DNA of 49,750 nt from Hoeflea algicola (GCF_026619415.1 NZ_JAOVZR010000004.1:1-49750); one strand, 5' to 3'. Counted from the stretch's first letter, positions 41,456 to 48,800 are shown. Numbers and translations are program-made. Notes: generated by a model from the letters alone, not told the origin.

Positions 41456-41847
41456 GATGCAAGCGCCAATGGCCTGCGGACGCGCTCAATAGCCTCGCGC
41501 CTGAAACGCTGGGGTTTTCCGGCCTCATACCAGAATGCCACACGAGGCGGCTCATGGTAGCAGGCAATCACCAGCGGGTCGGCATAGGCGAATTTGCGCT
41601 CGGCCTTGCGCAACGTCGCGCCGCTATCCATGGCTGTATCAACAATCAGCAGTCTGCCAAGGTGCGTCGGCACTTTTGCGCCATACGGGATGAAAGGAAT
41701 GTGCAACAGGTGACTGGCGTAAACAGCGGCCACCGCACCCGATCTGCCCGGTCCTGTGACACTTCCAATGGTCAAGTCCTCACAGTCAGCGGAAAGGACG
41801 TGAGCTATCCGTGCGTGAAACTCTTGCTCGGAAACGATCCGCATCAT
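41452..41847 (-). CDS. Phosphoribosyltransferase-like protein (131 aa)
   Basis: The motif RLLIVDTAMDSGATLRKA is the type I PRTase PRPP loop (usually VDDVxxTGxT), with upstream GPGRSGAVAAVYASHLLH as loop region. Type I PRTases move a ribose-phosphate onto a base and serve nucleotide salvage; the phage may use it for nucleotide supply or base modification. The frame has two Met at the start and overlaps both neighbours by ATGA. Confidence 0.75.
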   Translation of the reverse strand: MMRIVSEQEFHARIAHVLSADCEDLTIGSVTGPGRSGAVAAVYASHLLHIPFIPYGAKVPTHLGRLLIVDTAMDSGATLRKAERKFAYADPLVIACYHEPPRVAFWYEAGKPQRFRREAIERVRRPLALAS

Positions 41848-42062
41848 GCCACCTCCCCACGCCGCATGACATGCGCAGTGGTCGTGATCAGCGAGCGCGC
41901 ACGGGCACGATTGAAGGCATGAAAGCCCTCGACTTCACCGGCTGCCGTCAGGTCGACGGGAGCACAAAGCGAGGTCTCGCGAGGATTGTTGAAGTTGGGG
42001 TTTGGCTGATTTGAGCGCCATTCCAGCGAACTGGTCTTGAAAGACAAAGCTTCCTTGTTCAT
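41844..42062 (-). CDS. Small unknown protein (72 aa)
   Basis: Begins MNKEALSFKTSSLEWRSNQP and ends TTTAHVMRRGEVA. AAAGGA gives a good ribosome site. It follows a 98-base gap with a strong hairpin and precedes the PRTase. No family recognised. Confidence 0.55.
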   Translation of the reverse strand: MNKEALSFKTSSLEWRSNQPNPNFNNPRETSLCAPVDLTAAGEVEGFHAFNRARARSLITTTAHVMRRGEVA

Positions 42063-42112
42063 TGTCGCGGTCCTTTCGCGGTCAATGTGAAAATCGTTGA
42101 TTGTGATCGGGT

Positions 42113-42153
42113 GCCGGGCGGGTGCGGTTTACGAGGCCTGTTGCCCGCCCGGC
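42113..42153 (-). terminator. GC-rich hairpin in the early operon
   Basis: A perfect 10-bp stem, GCCGGGCGGG (42113-42122) with CCCGCCCGGC (42144-42153), lies just after the SSB-like gene stop. No U-run follows on the leftward strand, so it may be an attenuator or an mRNA end-protecting hairpin rather than a true terminator. Confidence 0.5.
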
Positions 42154-42160
42154 TGCTTAA

Positions 42161-42748
42161 TCAGAATGGAATTTCATCATCCGCCATCGCAGGCGCGCCC
42201 GATTTCAGATGCGCGAACGGATTGGCATTGCCACCACCAGCCGCAGGGGCCTTGCCGGGGGCGGGACCGCGCGTCGTCGGCGCCGGACCGCGCGAGGCGG
42301 GGGCGGTCCGGGCGGCGGGACCGGCATTGGCGGGCTTGACGTTGGTTATCTCATTCTGCGGCCCATACTGCCCGGTCGGGTCAGTCTTGACCTTGACCTT
42401 GATGATGCATGGGATCTGCAAAAGTTCGTCGGTGTCGGCGACGTTCATCTTGCCGGTCGCCTCGCGGACCATGGCAAACTGCGAATTGGCAATCGAGATC
42501 ACCTTGTCGAGCTTGTTCATGTTCTCGGCCCACATATTGAGCCGCTGCCAGATCAGACGACCTGCGAAGTGCTCGCCCGTGATCTTCCACGTCAGCACCA
42601 GGCAACGGCCCTTCTCGGACTTGCTGGAAACCTCGGCAATCTCGGACTGCTCGATCACGGCCAGATATTCACCGGCCGGGATCGGGTCGAAATCGCCCGA
42701 AGACGGTTCGGCATTCTGGTCATAGTGTCCTGCGATCTGTACCATCAC
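42161..42748 (-). CDS. DUF669-like single-strand DNA-binding protein (195 aa)
   Basis: The fold part starts with PSSGDFDPIPAGEYLAVIEQ and GRCLVLTWKITGEHFAGRLI, typical of DUF669 phage proteins. The C-terminal about 50 residues are Pro/Ala/Gly-rich and end ADDEIPF, an acidic SSB-type tip that recruits partner proteins. It lies next to the Sak4-like ATPase and RusA resolvase, as in recombination modules. Start by ATGA overlap. Confidence 0.8.
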   Translation of the reverse strand: MMVQIAGHYDQNAEPSSGDFDPIPAGEYLAVIEQSEIAEVSSKSEKGRCLVLTWKITGEHFAGRLIWQRLNMWAENMNKLDKVISIANSQFAMVREATGKMNVADTDELLQIPCIIKVKVKTDPTGQYGPQNEITNVKPANAGPAARTAPASRGPAPTTRGPAPGKAPAAGGGNANPFAHLKSGAPAMADDEIPF

Positions 42749-43632
42749 GCGGCATCCTTCTGTTCTTCCGCATCTTCAACGACTGCGGGCTTTGTTTCAT
42801 CAAATCCGGGGAGATATGGAGCAAGGGCTGCGAAGCCCTGCCCCTTGTCGTAGCGAAGATCGGGCGGAATTCCGTACCGGTTCTTCGCATTGATCGAAGG
42901 CTTGCCGACCGTGCGCATCATAATGATTTCGCCACCAGATGCGCGAATACGAGCCGTGCTCTTGTCATTCTTGGCAGTGGTTCCGGATTTCGTTTCCGCC
43001 TTGATAATCACGTTGCGCTTCATGCAAATGATCGCATCAAGCCAGCGCTCGACCAGGGCCCGGTGATCCGCCCTGCCCTGATCGCCTTTCTTCGGCGAGT
43101 GCAGAGCGATCTGGTATTGGTCGTATGCCTGGGACTCGGGGTCGTGGTGTTCCTGCACCGCCGCATGGGCGATCAGAACGATTGCCATCCCGCGGTCATT
43201 GCGCAGAGCGTCCAGCATGGCGATGAATTCTTGCCAGATCGTGGTGGCGAACATGTAGCCCTTGTTGAACGGAAAATCTTCCATCCGGGCATAGGTGTTG
43301 CCTTCATCGTCGCCGCGCGCGCAAGTCTCATCATAGATGAGCTTTTGCAGTTCGGTTACGCTGTCGATGACGACTGTTTTTCGGTCGTGATCGCCTTCAT
43401 AAAGTGCGGCCAAGCCTTCGCAAACCGCCTGATAGCTCGTAAGCTTTTTCTTCCTGAACGCAGGGATACCCTTCGGGATATCGCCGGGCGAACCATCTTC
43501 GACCTGAAAAACCACAGGCCTAGGAAACTCTACACCAATCGATGTCTTGCCCATTCCGGGTCGCCCGTAAAAGAGCATGCGAGGCGGGTCCGTCGCCTCC
43601 ATTGTTTCGAGATCACTCAGGCTGATAGCCAT
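42745..43632 (-). CDS. Sak4-like AAA/RecA-type recombination ATPase (295 aa)
   Basis: Walker A FYGRPGMGKTS and Walker B TVVIDSVTELQKL are clear, followed by VLIAHAAVQEH, in the order of Sak4/AAA_24 single-strand annealing ATPases. Together with the SSB-like protein it would promote phage recombination. The ATG at 43630-43632 has GGAGA; the longer frame lacks such a site. Confidence 0.8.
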   Translation of the reverse strand: MAISLSDLETMEATDPPRMLFYGRPGMGKTSIGVEFPRPVVFQVEDGSPGDIPKGIPAFRKKKLTSYQAVCEGLAALYEGDHDRKTVVIDSVTELQKLIYDETCARGDDEGNTYARMEDFPFNKGYMFATTIWQEFIAMLDALRNDRGMAIVLIAHAAVQEHHDPESQAYDQYQIALHSPKKGDQGRADHRALVERWLDAIICMKRNVIIKAETKSGTTAKNDKSTARIRASGGEIIMMRTVGKPSINAKNRYGIPPDLRYDKGQGFAALAPYLPGFDETKPAVVEDAEEQKDAA

Positions 43633-44149
43633 GATCGTCTTCTCCAAATTCGAGTTGTGGCGCGTCAACCACCAATGCCCCGCTTGCGCCATCTTGCGAG
43701 GGGTGGAACGTCAGCGTCATGCGCTGGCATGGGTAAATGGCGATGTGAGCCAGATAATTGGCCTTTGGCGACCAGAACACGAAGGCAGCGGTCACAAACC
43801 GGTCATCATCAATGATTTCAGCCTTGACCAGAGCGTCAAGAGCAGCCTTTGTCCGATTGTCGATATCGGCCTGCGATGAATGCCGCTCGACGCCGATCAG
43901 GACGATGACGCGACCCGCCACCTTCCGGACGTGCTGCGACCTGATTGCGGTTGCGGCCTGCATCTTCCAATCGGTATATTGTGCGGTCGGAATGCGACCC
44001 TTGCCGGTCTTGTTCAAAAACAGATTGTTTGTCGAGGGTGGCGCCGGAATGGTAAAGGTGACCGGGACGGGCTTGGGAGTTTCAACCGCCCCGGTCGGGA
44101 CGCCTGGCACGGTCGTCCGGTTGGTGTTTGTTTGCGCGTGAGCAGTCAT
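43613..44149 (-). CDS. RusA-like Holliday-junction resolvase (178 aa)
   Basis: VTFTIPAPPSTNNLFLNK and QADIDNRTKAALDALVKA (catalytic Asp residues), then IIDDDRFVTAAFVFW, match RusA (PF05866). It resolves branched DNA before packaging. A Pro/Thr-rich N-terminal extension of about 28 residues and a variable C-terminal end are added. Overlaps the ATPase gene by 20 bases. Confidence 0.8.
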   Translation of the reverse strand: MTAHAQTNTNRTTVPGVPTGAVETPKPVPVTFTIPAPPSTNNLFLNKTGKGRIPTAQYTDWKMQAATAIRSQHVRKVAGRVIVLIGVERHSSQADIDNRTKAALDALVKAEIIDDDRFVTAAFVFWSPKANYLAHIAIYPCQRMTLTFHPSQDGASGALVVDAPQLEFGEDDHGYQPE

Positions 44150-44619
44150 CAGTCAGTCGCTCCGATATTCGCGCGGCCCACAGCAGTATCCTGATCGCTC
44201 TTGCTCGCAGCGTTTCCGCGCGATTGATGAGCCTGTCCGAACGCCATTTCGCGAAGCGCCTGACGATGCTGGCTGTAGAATTCCGCATCTGTGGCCTCCA
44301 TGTGCGAAAGCGTGTTTGAGATACTGTTCAGGAAATCGTTGTGGTCGGCCCGCTTGGCCTTTGCGGTCTCGCGGCGCTGGGCCTCGATCTGACTGATAAC
44401 CTCGAGCTCGCGAATTTCGCGCCAATCGATCTTTGCCGCCTCTTTGTGAAAAAGCCCGCGAACACGACGCCGGGTCCAATGTGGATAAAACTCGGTGATC
44501 GCGTCATAAACGCGATCAACTGCAGAACTTTTGCTGTCCCAACAATGAAATGCGATACGCTTGATAAGATCGTGCGCTTCCTGAGAACTGTTGAACGATG
44601 GAACGGTTACGCCAGACAT
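44149..44619 (-). CDS. Unknown early-operon protein (156 aa)
   Basis: Starts MSGVTVPSFNSSQEAHDLIK and contains YPHWTRRRVRGLFHKEAAK, a helix-turn-helix-like basic segment, then a long helix of charged residues. It may be a DNA-binding protein of the early operon. AAAGGAG gives a strong start at 44617-44619. Within its gene a perfect DnaA-box-like TTATCCACA occurs (44479-44487, leftward strand). Confidence 0.6.
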   Translation of the reverse strand: MSGVTVPSFNSSQEAHDLIKRIAFHCWDSKSSAVDRVYDAITEFYPHWTRRRVRGLFHKEAAKIDWREIRELEVISQIEAQRRETAKAKRADHNDFLNSISNTLSHMEATDAEFYSQHRQALREMAFGQAHQSRGNAASKSDQDTAVGRANIGATD

Positions 44620-44849
44620 GGTTCGCTCCTTTGGTGTCCGTGTTTGCGGGTAATTACCCATGACGTTGTCTCCAATTCTGATGATGATGATGGAGACAAC
44701 GGTGAAACGAACGATTGGCGCGGGATGGCCTGCAAGCGATCGCGATCAATCGAAAAAATATTCGCCGGACAGGAAGCGGGGGACTGCACCTGCCCGGCTG
44801 GACGCACACACTGAGGAATATGGGAGGATGTGTGCGTATTGGAAATCAT
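44607..44849 (-). CDS. Possible small early protein (80 aa)
   Basis: The frame starts by ATGA overlap with the Cro-like gene and ends 13 bases inside the next gene, which fits the operon's habit. However, it is Ser-rich (SPLSPSSSSELETTS) and its C-terminal codons read through an inverted repeat, so it may be a leader rather than a gene. Confidence 0.35.
   Translation of the reverse strand: MISNTHTSSHIPQCVRPAGQVQSPASCPANIFSIDRDRLQAIPRQSFVSPLSPSSSSELETTSWVITRKHGHQRSEPCLA
44665..44700. repeat. Inverted repeat GTTGTCTCCA/TGGAGACAAC
   Basis: A perfect 10-bp inverted repeat with a 16-base loop, lying about 45 bases before the start of the gene at 44149-44619. A close relative (TGTCTCCAT ... ATGGAGA, 45857-45886) lies just upstream of the gene at 45896 in the other arm. 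The pair suggests a common operator or RNA element. Confidence 0.55.
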
Positions 44850-45070
44850 GCTGCCACTCCCGCGCCCTTGGCGGCGATCCGCGCAAGAACATCAAGGGTG
44901 ACGCCATCAATGCCCCGATCCGATGCAGACGCGACCAGAGCAGCCCAATATTTCGACGGGATGCCGTCACGGGTGTATATGTTGGTCGCGTGTTGCGGGG
45001 TCACGCCGATATCGGCGGCGAAATCGCCCCGGCTCGGCCACTGGTCAATGATGGTTCGAAAGCTGTTCAT
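44846..45070 (-). CDS. Cro-like helix-turn-helix repressor (74 aa)
   Basis: The HTH lies in SRGDFAADIGVTPQHATNIY followed by TRDGIPSKYWAALVASA, the carph-isopro-type Cro-like domain of rhizobial phages. Divergent to the S24 repressor gene, it should shut down the repressor during lytic growth. Its ATG begins 6 bases after a consensus-like -10 (TATAAA), so its mRNA is predicted leaderless. No ribosome site is present, in agreement. Confidence 0.75.
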   Translation of the reverse strand: MNSFRTIIDQWPSRGDFAADIGVTPQHATNIYTRDGIPSKYWAALVASASDRGIDGVTLDVLARIAAKGAGVAA

Positions 45071-45143
45071 GCCGCATTTATACGTTTTGTGTAATTTTCA
45101 GTCAATACGTTTTGTGTATTATTTTTTGATAAGCCGCTAGGCC
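45071..45143. promoter_or_regulatory. Lysogeny switch: early promoter and two repressor operators
   Basis: On the leftward strand TTGACT (45100-45105) and TATAAA (45077-45082) are spaced by 17 bases, a near-perfect sigma-70 promoter. Two identical 13-mers TACGTTTTGTGTA lie at 45081-45093 (overlapping the -10 region) and 45106-45118 (just upstream of the -35). The same 13-mer recurs on the other side of the repressor gene. Binding there would block the early promoter. Confidence 0.75.
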
Positions 45144-45812
45144 ATGGACAAATTTGCACAAAGATTGAAAGAGGCGAGGGAAAAGGCGGGGTATCGCAGC
45201 GCCCGCGAGGCGGCCGAAACCCTGCAATGGACGTACAGCACCTACGCCTCGCATGAAAACGGTGGACGGATGCCGAAACCGGACTTGATAAAAAAATATG
45301 CCCGAGCGTTCAGCGTGGGCGCGGGTTGGCTGATAACAGGCGAACCTAAAAGTGCACAGCCTATTGAACCTCGCGAAAAAATAGGCGTAGTATCGGTTAG
45401 TGGCGAGGTTCAAGCTGGCCATTGGGTAGAAGAAGATAGTTTTTCGTTTCAAGATACCTCATACGTGCCAATGTCGCCCAACCCACAGTATTCACCGGAG
45501 TCACAAACAGCGTTTCTTGTTCGGGGCCAGAGCATGAACAAGAAAGTTCAGGATGGCGATTACGTCATTGCGGTCTGGATTGATCAGACCCGCGATGCGA
45601 TCGACAATGACATTGTTGTGATCAGACGCCGACACGGCCAACTGGTCGAGACCTCGCTGAAACGCTTGCGCATTATTGACGGCCATCCGAAGCTTTTTCC
45701 TGAGAGCACCGATCCCAAGCATCAAAAACCGCTCGACCTGGGCGACCCGGAAAACGGTGATTGTGTTGAAATAATCGCCCGCGTTATCGGGTCATATAGA
45801 GACCTCACATAA
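45144..45812 (+). CDS. S24-type prophage repressor, cI-like (222 aa)
   Basis: N-terminal HTH (FAQRLKEAREKAGYRSAREA), then linker and a LexA/UmuD-type S24 peptidase: Ala-Gly cleavage site at 91-92 (EVQAGHW), Ser130 in VRGQSMNKK and Lys173 in TSLKRLR. RecA-stimulated self-cleavage would end lysogeny after DNA damage. Operators flank the gene on both sides; its own rightward promoter looks weak (possible -10 TATTAT at 45117-45122), as for maintenance promoters that need activation. Confidence 0.85.
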   Translation: MDKFAQRLKEAREKAGYRSAREAAETLQWTYSTYASHENGGRMPKPDLIKKYARAFSVGAGWLITGEPKSAQPIEPREKIGVVSVSGEVQAGHWVEEDSFSFQDTSYVPMSPNPQYSPESQTAFLVRGQSMNKKVQDGDYVIAVWIDQTRDAIDNDIVVIRRRHGQLVETSLKRLRIIDGHPKLFPESTDPKHQKPLDLGDPENGDCVEIIARVIGSYRDLT

Positions 45813-45895
45813 AATTACACAAAACGTGTTGACAATTACACGGTTTGTATAGATGCTGTCTCCATAGCCAATCACGGCAATGGAGATTTTTGGAT
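45813..45895 (+). promoter_or_regulatory. Rightward promoter with repressor operators
   Basis: TACACAAAACGTG (45816-45828) is the reverse complement of the switch 13-mer with one change; TACACGGTTTGTA (45837-45849) is a divergent copy. TTGACA (45829-45834) lies between them, with TATAGA at 45848-45853 (13-base spacing, short). An inverted repeat TCTCCAT/ATGGAGA (45859-45865/45880-45886) follows, just before the gene. The repressor probably controls this arm too. Confidence 0.65.
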
Positions 45896-46336
45896 ATGAA
45901 CCACACGAACCAATCCACCGCGGTCTTCCTGATCAACGAGAGCACCCGCGCCATCCTCGTCACATACGAGGAAGGTGACTCCGCTCCGCGCACAATGTTC
46001 AAGACATTTGATCAGAACATTGAAGTTGATGACATGGTCATCGTCCCGACCAACACCCGCCACAAGATGACCGTCTGCAAGGTGGTCGATGTCGATGTCG
46101 ATGTCGATTTCAACAGCGGCACACTTGTCGAGTGGATCATCGGCAAGGTCAGCACTGATGAATATCAGGAAGTCGTGCGCCGCGAAAAAGATGCACTAAA
46201 AACCATCAGGTCGGCGGAAGTCCGTCGTGAGCGCGAGAAGCTCAAGGAAGCTCTCTTGGCTGATTTGAACGGATCGAAAGATGACCGTTCCATAGCATTG
46301 CTTGCCGGTGATCTCGACAAGCCATCTGGCGAATAA
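45896..46336 (+). CDS. Unknown protein with a VD repeat (146 aa)
   Basis: The start has STAVFLINESTRAILVTYEE and the middle four exact copies of GTCGAT (46085-46108) coding VDVDVDVD; the C-terminal half is a charged helix. It is the first gene after the repressor and carries the operators in front, so it is a repressor-regulated gene. I chose ATG 45896, since the frame before it is the promoter region. Function unknown. Confidence 0.6.
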   Translation: MNHTNQSTAVFLINESTRAILVTYEEGDSAPRTMFKTFDQNIEVDDMVIVPTNTRHKMTVCKVVDVDVDVDFNSGTLVEWIIGKVSTDEYQEVVRREKDALKTIRSAEVRREREKLKEALLADLNGSKDDRSIALLAGDLDKPSGE

Positions 46337-46516
46337 CCCGCAATTCTTGCCGTGACCTGGTGTCTAACTCCACAGGAGCGGCAAGAGAGTGATGCATGCG
46401 CATCACTCTATAAGAGTGTGTAACTACTCTTTGAGCACTGCCAACAGGGCGTTGGCGTGGGGTTGAAAAGACGAAGTCGACGCCCTTACCGCAGTTCCAT
46501 TTTGGAGGAATTTACA
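46337..46516 (+). ncRNA. Structured intergenic element, candidate regulatory RNA
   Basis: No gene is seen, but several hairpins lie in a row: CTTGCCG/CGGCAAG (46346-46352/46379-46385) with an inner CCTGGTG/CACAGG, a perfect 10-bp stem AGAGTGATGC/GCATCACTCT (46386-46395/46400-46409), and AAGAGT/ACTCTT (46412-46417/46426-46431). A rival hairpin CACTCT/AGAGTG (46404-46418) excludes the second and third. Mutually exclusive stems suggest an attenuator or leader RNA for the zinc-ribbon and exonuclease genes. No U-run was found. Confidence 0.5.
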
Positions 46517-46687
46517 ATGGCTTGCTGCCCGAAATGCGGAAGACAGAAAGTCGGGAAGGATTTGGAAAAGAGGCGGCGCTGCCGAAGGTGCGGCGTCCTT
46601 CCGGGCCAGACCATCATGAACCGCAGCGGTTCGCCATCGAACCCGCGCCCATTACCCCGCCACGAAAAAAGGCCTTTGGAGGCATAA
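46517..46687 (+). CDS. Small zinc-ribbon protein (56 aa)
   Basis: Starts MACCPKCGRQKVGKDLEKRR and CRRCGVLPGQT: two CxxC pairs of a minimal zinc ribbon and an Arg/Lys-rich middle. GGAGG lies 9 bases before the ATG. The C-terminal tail is Pro/Arg-rich. Role unknown; such proteins may bind nucleic acid. Confidence 0.6.
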   Translation: MACCPKCGRQKVGKDLEKRRRCRRCGVLPGQTIMNRSGSPSNPRPLPRHEKRPLEA

Positions 46688-46689
46688 TC

Positions 46690-47364
46690 ATGCATCTTTA
46701 CCTCGACATCGAAACAATCCCCACGTCCGACCCTGCAATTATCGAGCGGGTAGCGGCCAACGTCACCCCGCCAGCCTCGATGAAAAAGGCCGACACCATT
46801 GCAGCGTGGGAAGCTGAAAAGAAGCCCGAAGCGGTAGCCGAAGCGGTCAACAAAACCGGCCTGAATGGCGCATATGGTAAGGTCGCGTTTATCGGCTTTG
46901 CGCTTGATGATGATCCAGTCGAATGTTGGTCATGGCCGCTCTATCATGAGAGCGAGCGCGACTTGCTGGCCGGGTTCTCGGAAGCTCTGAGAGATATCCC
47001 GCTAGGCCGCGTTCCAACCATCGTCGGTCACAACATCGCAAACTTCGATCTGCGTTTTATCTGGCAGCGCGCCATGGTTCTCGGCGTCCGCATGCCAGGC
47101 TGGTTTCCGCGCGATCCGAAGCCATGGGGCGATGACGTGTTCGACACCATGACCAAATGGGCCGGCGCTCGCGATTATATCAAGATGGACGAATTGTGCT
47201 TTGCACTTGGCCTTGATGGCAAGAGTGATGTTGACGGCTCTATGGTCGCTCAGATGTTTGCCGATGGTGAATATCAGAAGATCGCCGACTATTGCATTGA
47301 CGATGTGGAGAAGGTTCGCCGCGTCCACAAGCGTATGCAGGTCGCATTTGGCGAGGCTGCGTGA
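46690..47364 (+). CDS. Predicted 3'-5' exonuclease, PolB-like (224 aa)
   Basis: Exo motif I DIETIPTSD, Exo II GHNIANFDLRFI and Exo III YCIDDVEKVRRV identify a DnaQ-like ribonuclease-H fold exonuclease of the DNA_pol_B_exo2 kind, without a polymerase. GGAGG precedes the ATG at 46690; the frame upstream overlaps the zinc-ribbon gene and is not coding. It may proofread or process ends during phage replication. Confidence 0.8.
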   Translation: MHLYLDIETIPTSDPAIIERVAANVTPPASMKKADTIAAWEAEKKPEAVAEAVNKTGLNGAYGKVAFIGFALDDDPVECWSWPLYHESERDLLAGFSEALRDIPLGRVPTIVGHNIANFDLRFIWQRAMVLGVRMPGWFPRDPKPWGDDVFDTMTKWAGARDYIKMDELCFALGLDGKSDVDGSMVAQMFADGEYQKIADYCIDDVEKVRRVHKRMQVAFGEAA

Positions 47365-47615
47365 TGGTCGCGTCACACAACTGCCCGAACTATCCAGGGT
47401 GTGGCGATTATGACGCCAGATGCGCCACAGGCATCAATATTCCATGCATCATCCACCCGCCGTTTGATGGCGAGAACCTGACCAGAGAGCGCGAAGCTCT
47501 TGGCGGTCCCTGCCCTATCTATCCACCCACCTTTGTGCAGCTCGCAGTCACCGCCGCCCTGATCGGGCTGGCATGGCTGGTGATCTGCGCTGCTGATTGG
47601 AGTATGCCGGTATGA
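47364..47615 (+). CDS. Small membrane protein with Cys-rich N-terminus (83 aa)
   Basis: N-terminal part MVASHNCPNYPGCGDYDARC with several Cys, then a C-terminal TM segment (FVQLAVTAALIGLAWLVICA) and a short end. It overlaps the preceding stop (TGATG). Such short membrane proteins of phage early arms sometimes act on host envelopes or exclude other phages; here the function is unknown. Confidence 0.6.
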   Translation: MVASHNCPNYPGCGDYDARCATGINIPCIIHPPFDGENLTREREALGGPCPIYPPTFVQLAVTAALIGLAWLVICAADWSMPV

Positions 47616-48001
47616 CCTTCCTCACCCCAAACCAGACAACACTTGTCCTGACCGCGCTTCCATCAATGCACCGGCCCGGCGTCGTGCATCGCTTTTTCGA
47701 GCAGTCGGAAATGTTCGGCGTCGAGTTCGGCAGTGCAGAAGAATGGTTGCAGTCATATGGCAACGATCTGGATAATGTCGAAGCGGTCTATCGGCTTGAT
47801 CTGTCCATGTCGTCAGCGCCGGCCAATGTGTCAGAAGAAGTCGCCAGCGCATGGCTCGACTTGAACCCATACGCAAAGGCTGCCGAGTTCCCGCCCATCG
47901 TCGAGAATTCAACCGCGGCACGGCCATATCAGCTTGCGATTGATCGTGACGGCGCGGCCGACCTGGCAAACGACTTGCAGCGTGATCGTGAGGTGGCGTG
48001 A
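47612..48001 (+). CDS. Unknown protein (129 aa)
   Basis: Starts MTFLTPNQTTLVLTALPSMH and ends with a charged helix (YQLAIDRDGAADLANDLQR). It overlaps the preceding and following genes by ATGA/GTGATG. I do not recognise the family. Confidence 0.55.
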   Translation: MTFLTPNQTTLVLTALPSMHRPGVVHRFFEQSEMFGVEFGSAEEWLQSYGNDLDNVEAVYRLDLSMSSAPANVSEEVASAWLDLNPYAKAAEFPPIVENSTAARPYQLAIDRDGAADLANDLQRDREVA

Positions 48002-48402
48002 TGGTGAGCGTGGAACAGATCGAAGCGGCCAAGAAGGCGCTTGAAGAACTGGCCAACTCCTCGATGAATATACCTCTAAGGGATTGGTGCAGGATCAGTG
48101 AGACAATTCTTTCCGCCCTTTCTGCTGCGGAAGCGCAGGAGGTGAAGCCCCGCGTAAAAAAGCTGGTGTGGGACCGTGGCGTCGTAGATTGGGCGAGGCC
48201 TCTTCCCGGCATGAAGTACGTCGCTTGCTCCAGTGACCCGCACCCGCATTGGTCATGGTGGCTGGACGGTCTAGAAGGGCCGATTGACCACCATAAGTGC
48301 GCCAACGAGCAAGCCGCCAAGGCCGCAGCCCAAGCCGATTACGAGGCCCGTATCATCTCCGCGCTGATCCCTCCGGATACCTTGGATAACGGGGAAAGCT
48401 GA
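48001..48402 (+). CDS. Conserved-looking phage protein of unknown function (133 aa)
   Basis: The N-terminal helix (EQIEAAKKALEELANSSMNI) is followed by VKKLVWDRGVVDWARPLP and a WSWWLDG segment and ends AAQADYEARIISAL, a pattern I associate with small proteins of rhizobial phages. No function is known. The start could be the ATG at 48001 or the GTG at 47998. Confidence 0.55.
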   Translation: MVSVEQIEAAKKALEELANSSMNIPLRDWCRISETILSALSAAEAQEVKPRVKKLVWDRGVVDWARPLPGMKYVACSSDPHPHWSWWLDGLEGPIDHHKCANEQAAKAAAQADYEARIISALIPPDTLDNGES

Positions 48403-48407
48403 CCGCC

Positions 48408-48800
48408 ATGGTTGACATCATCCCTCCAGAAGAGCGTCCTATTACGCTTGCAGAGGCGTGCCGAGAGTTCTTCAACGATAAACTCAAGCCGTCATCACTG
48501 CGCACTGAGGCCAAAAAGGGGAACCTTGAGATCATTCCGATCGCAGGGAAGGACTTCGTGACACCGGCCGGGATCAAAGGGATGATTGAGAAATGCCGCG
48601 TCAAAAAAAGCCAGCAAGGCTCTGGCTCAAAACAACCGGAGCCGGAGCAGAAACAGCCCGAACCTGGTACATCAAAGACGGAACCACCCGTATCTCCACA
48701 GGATGCGCTGAACACGATGTTGACGGGGCCCAAGCCGCCCTGCAAGCGTACATCGCCGCCCAATACCGACCACCAGGGAACGGTCGTGCCGATCAGATAA
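48408..48800 (+). CDS. Excisionase-like DNA-binding protein (130 aa)
   Basis: The start PITLAEACREFFNDKLKPSS followed by LRTEAKKGNLEIIPIAGKDF is an excisionase/MerR-like helix-turn-helix, with position directly before integrase. The C-terminal about 65 residues are Pro/Gln/Ser-rich and share 208 bases with the integrase N-terminus in another frame. Xis binds att DNA to promote excision. The low-complexity end could be a by-product of the overlap. Confidence 0.65.
   Translation: MVDIIPPEERPITLAEACREFFNDKLKPSSLRTEAKKGNLEIIPIAGKDFVTPAGIKGMIEKCRVKKSQQGSGSKQPEPEQKQPEPGTSKTEPPVSPQDALNTMLTGPKPPCKRTSPPNTDHQGTVVPIR

Noticed and set aside
44479..44487. Perfect DnaA box as origin
   Set aside because: A single box inside a coding frame (Tyr-Pro-His) is expected by chance about once in a few such windows; kept only as a note with the DnaA-like gene.
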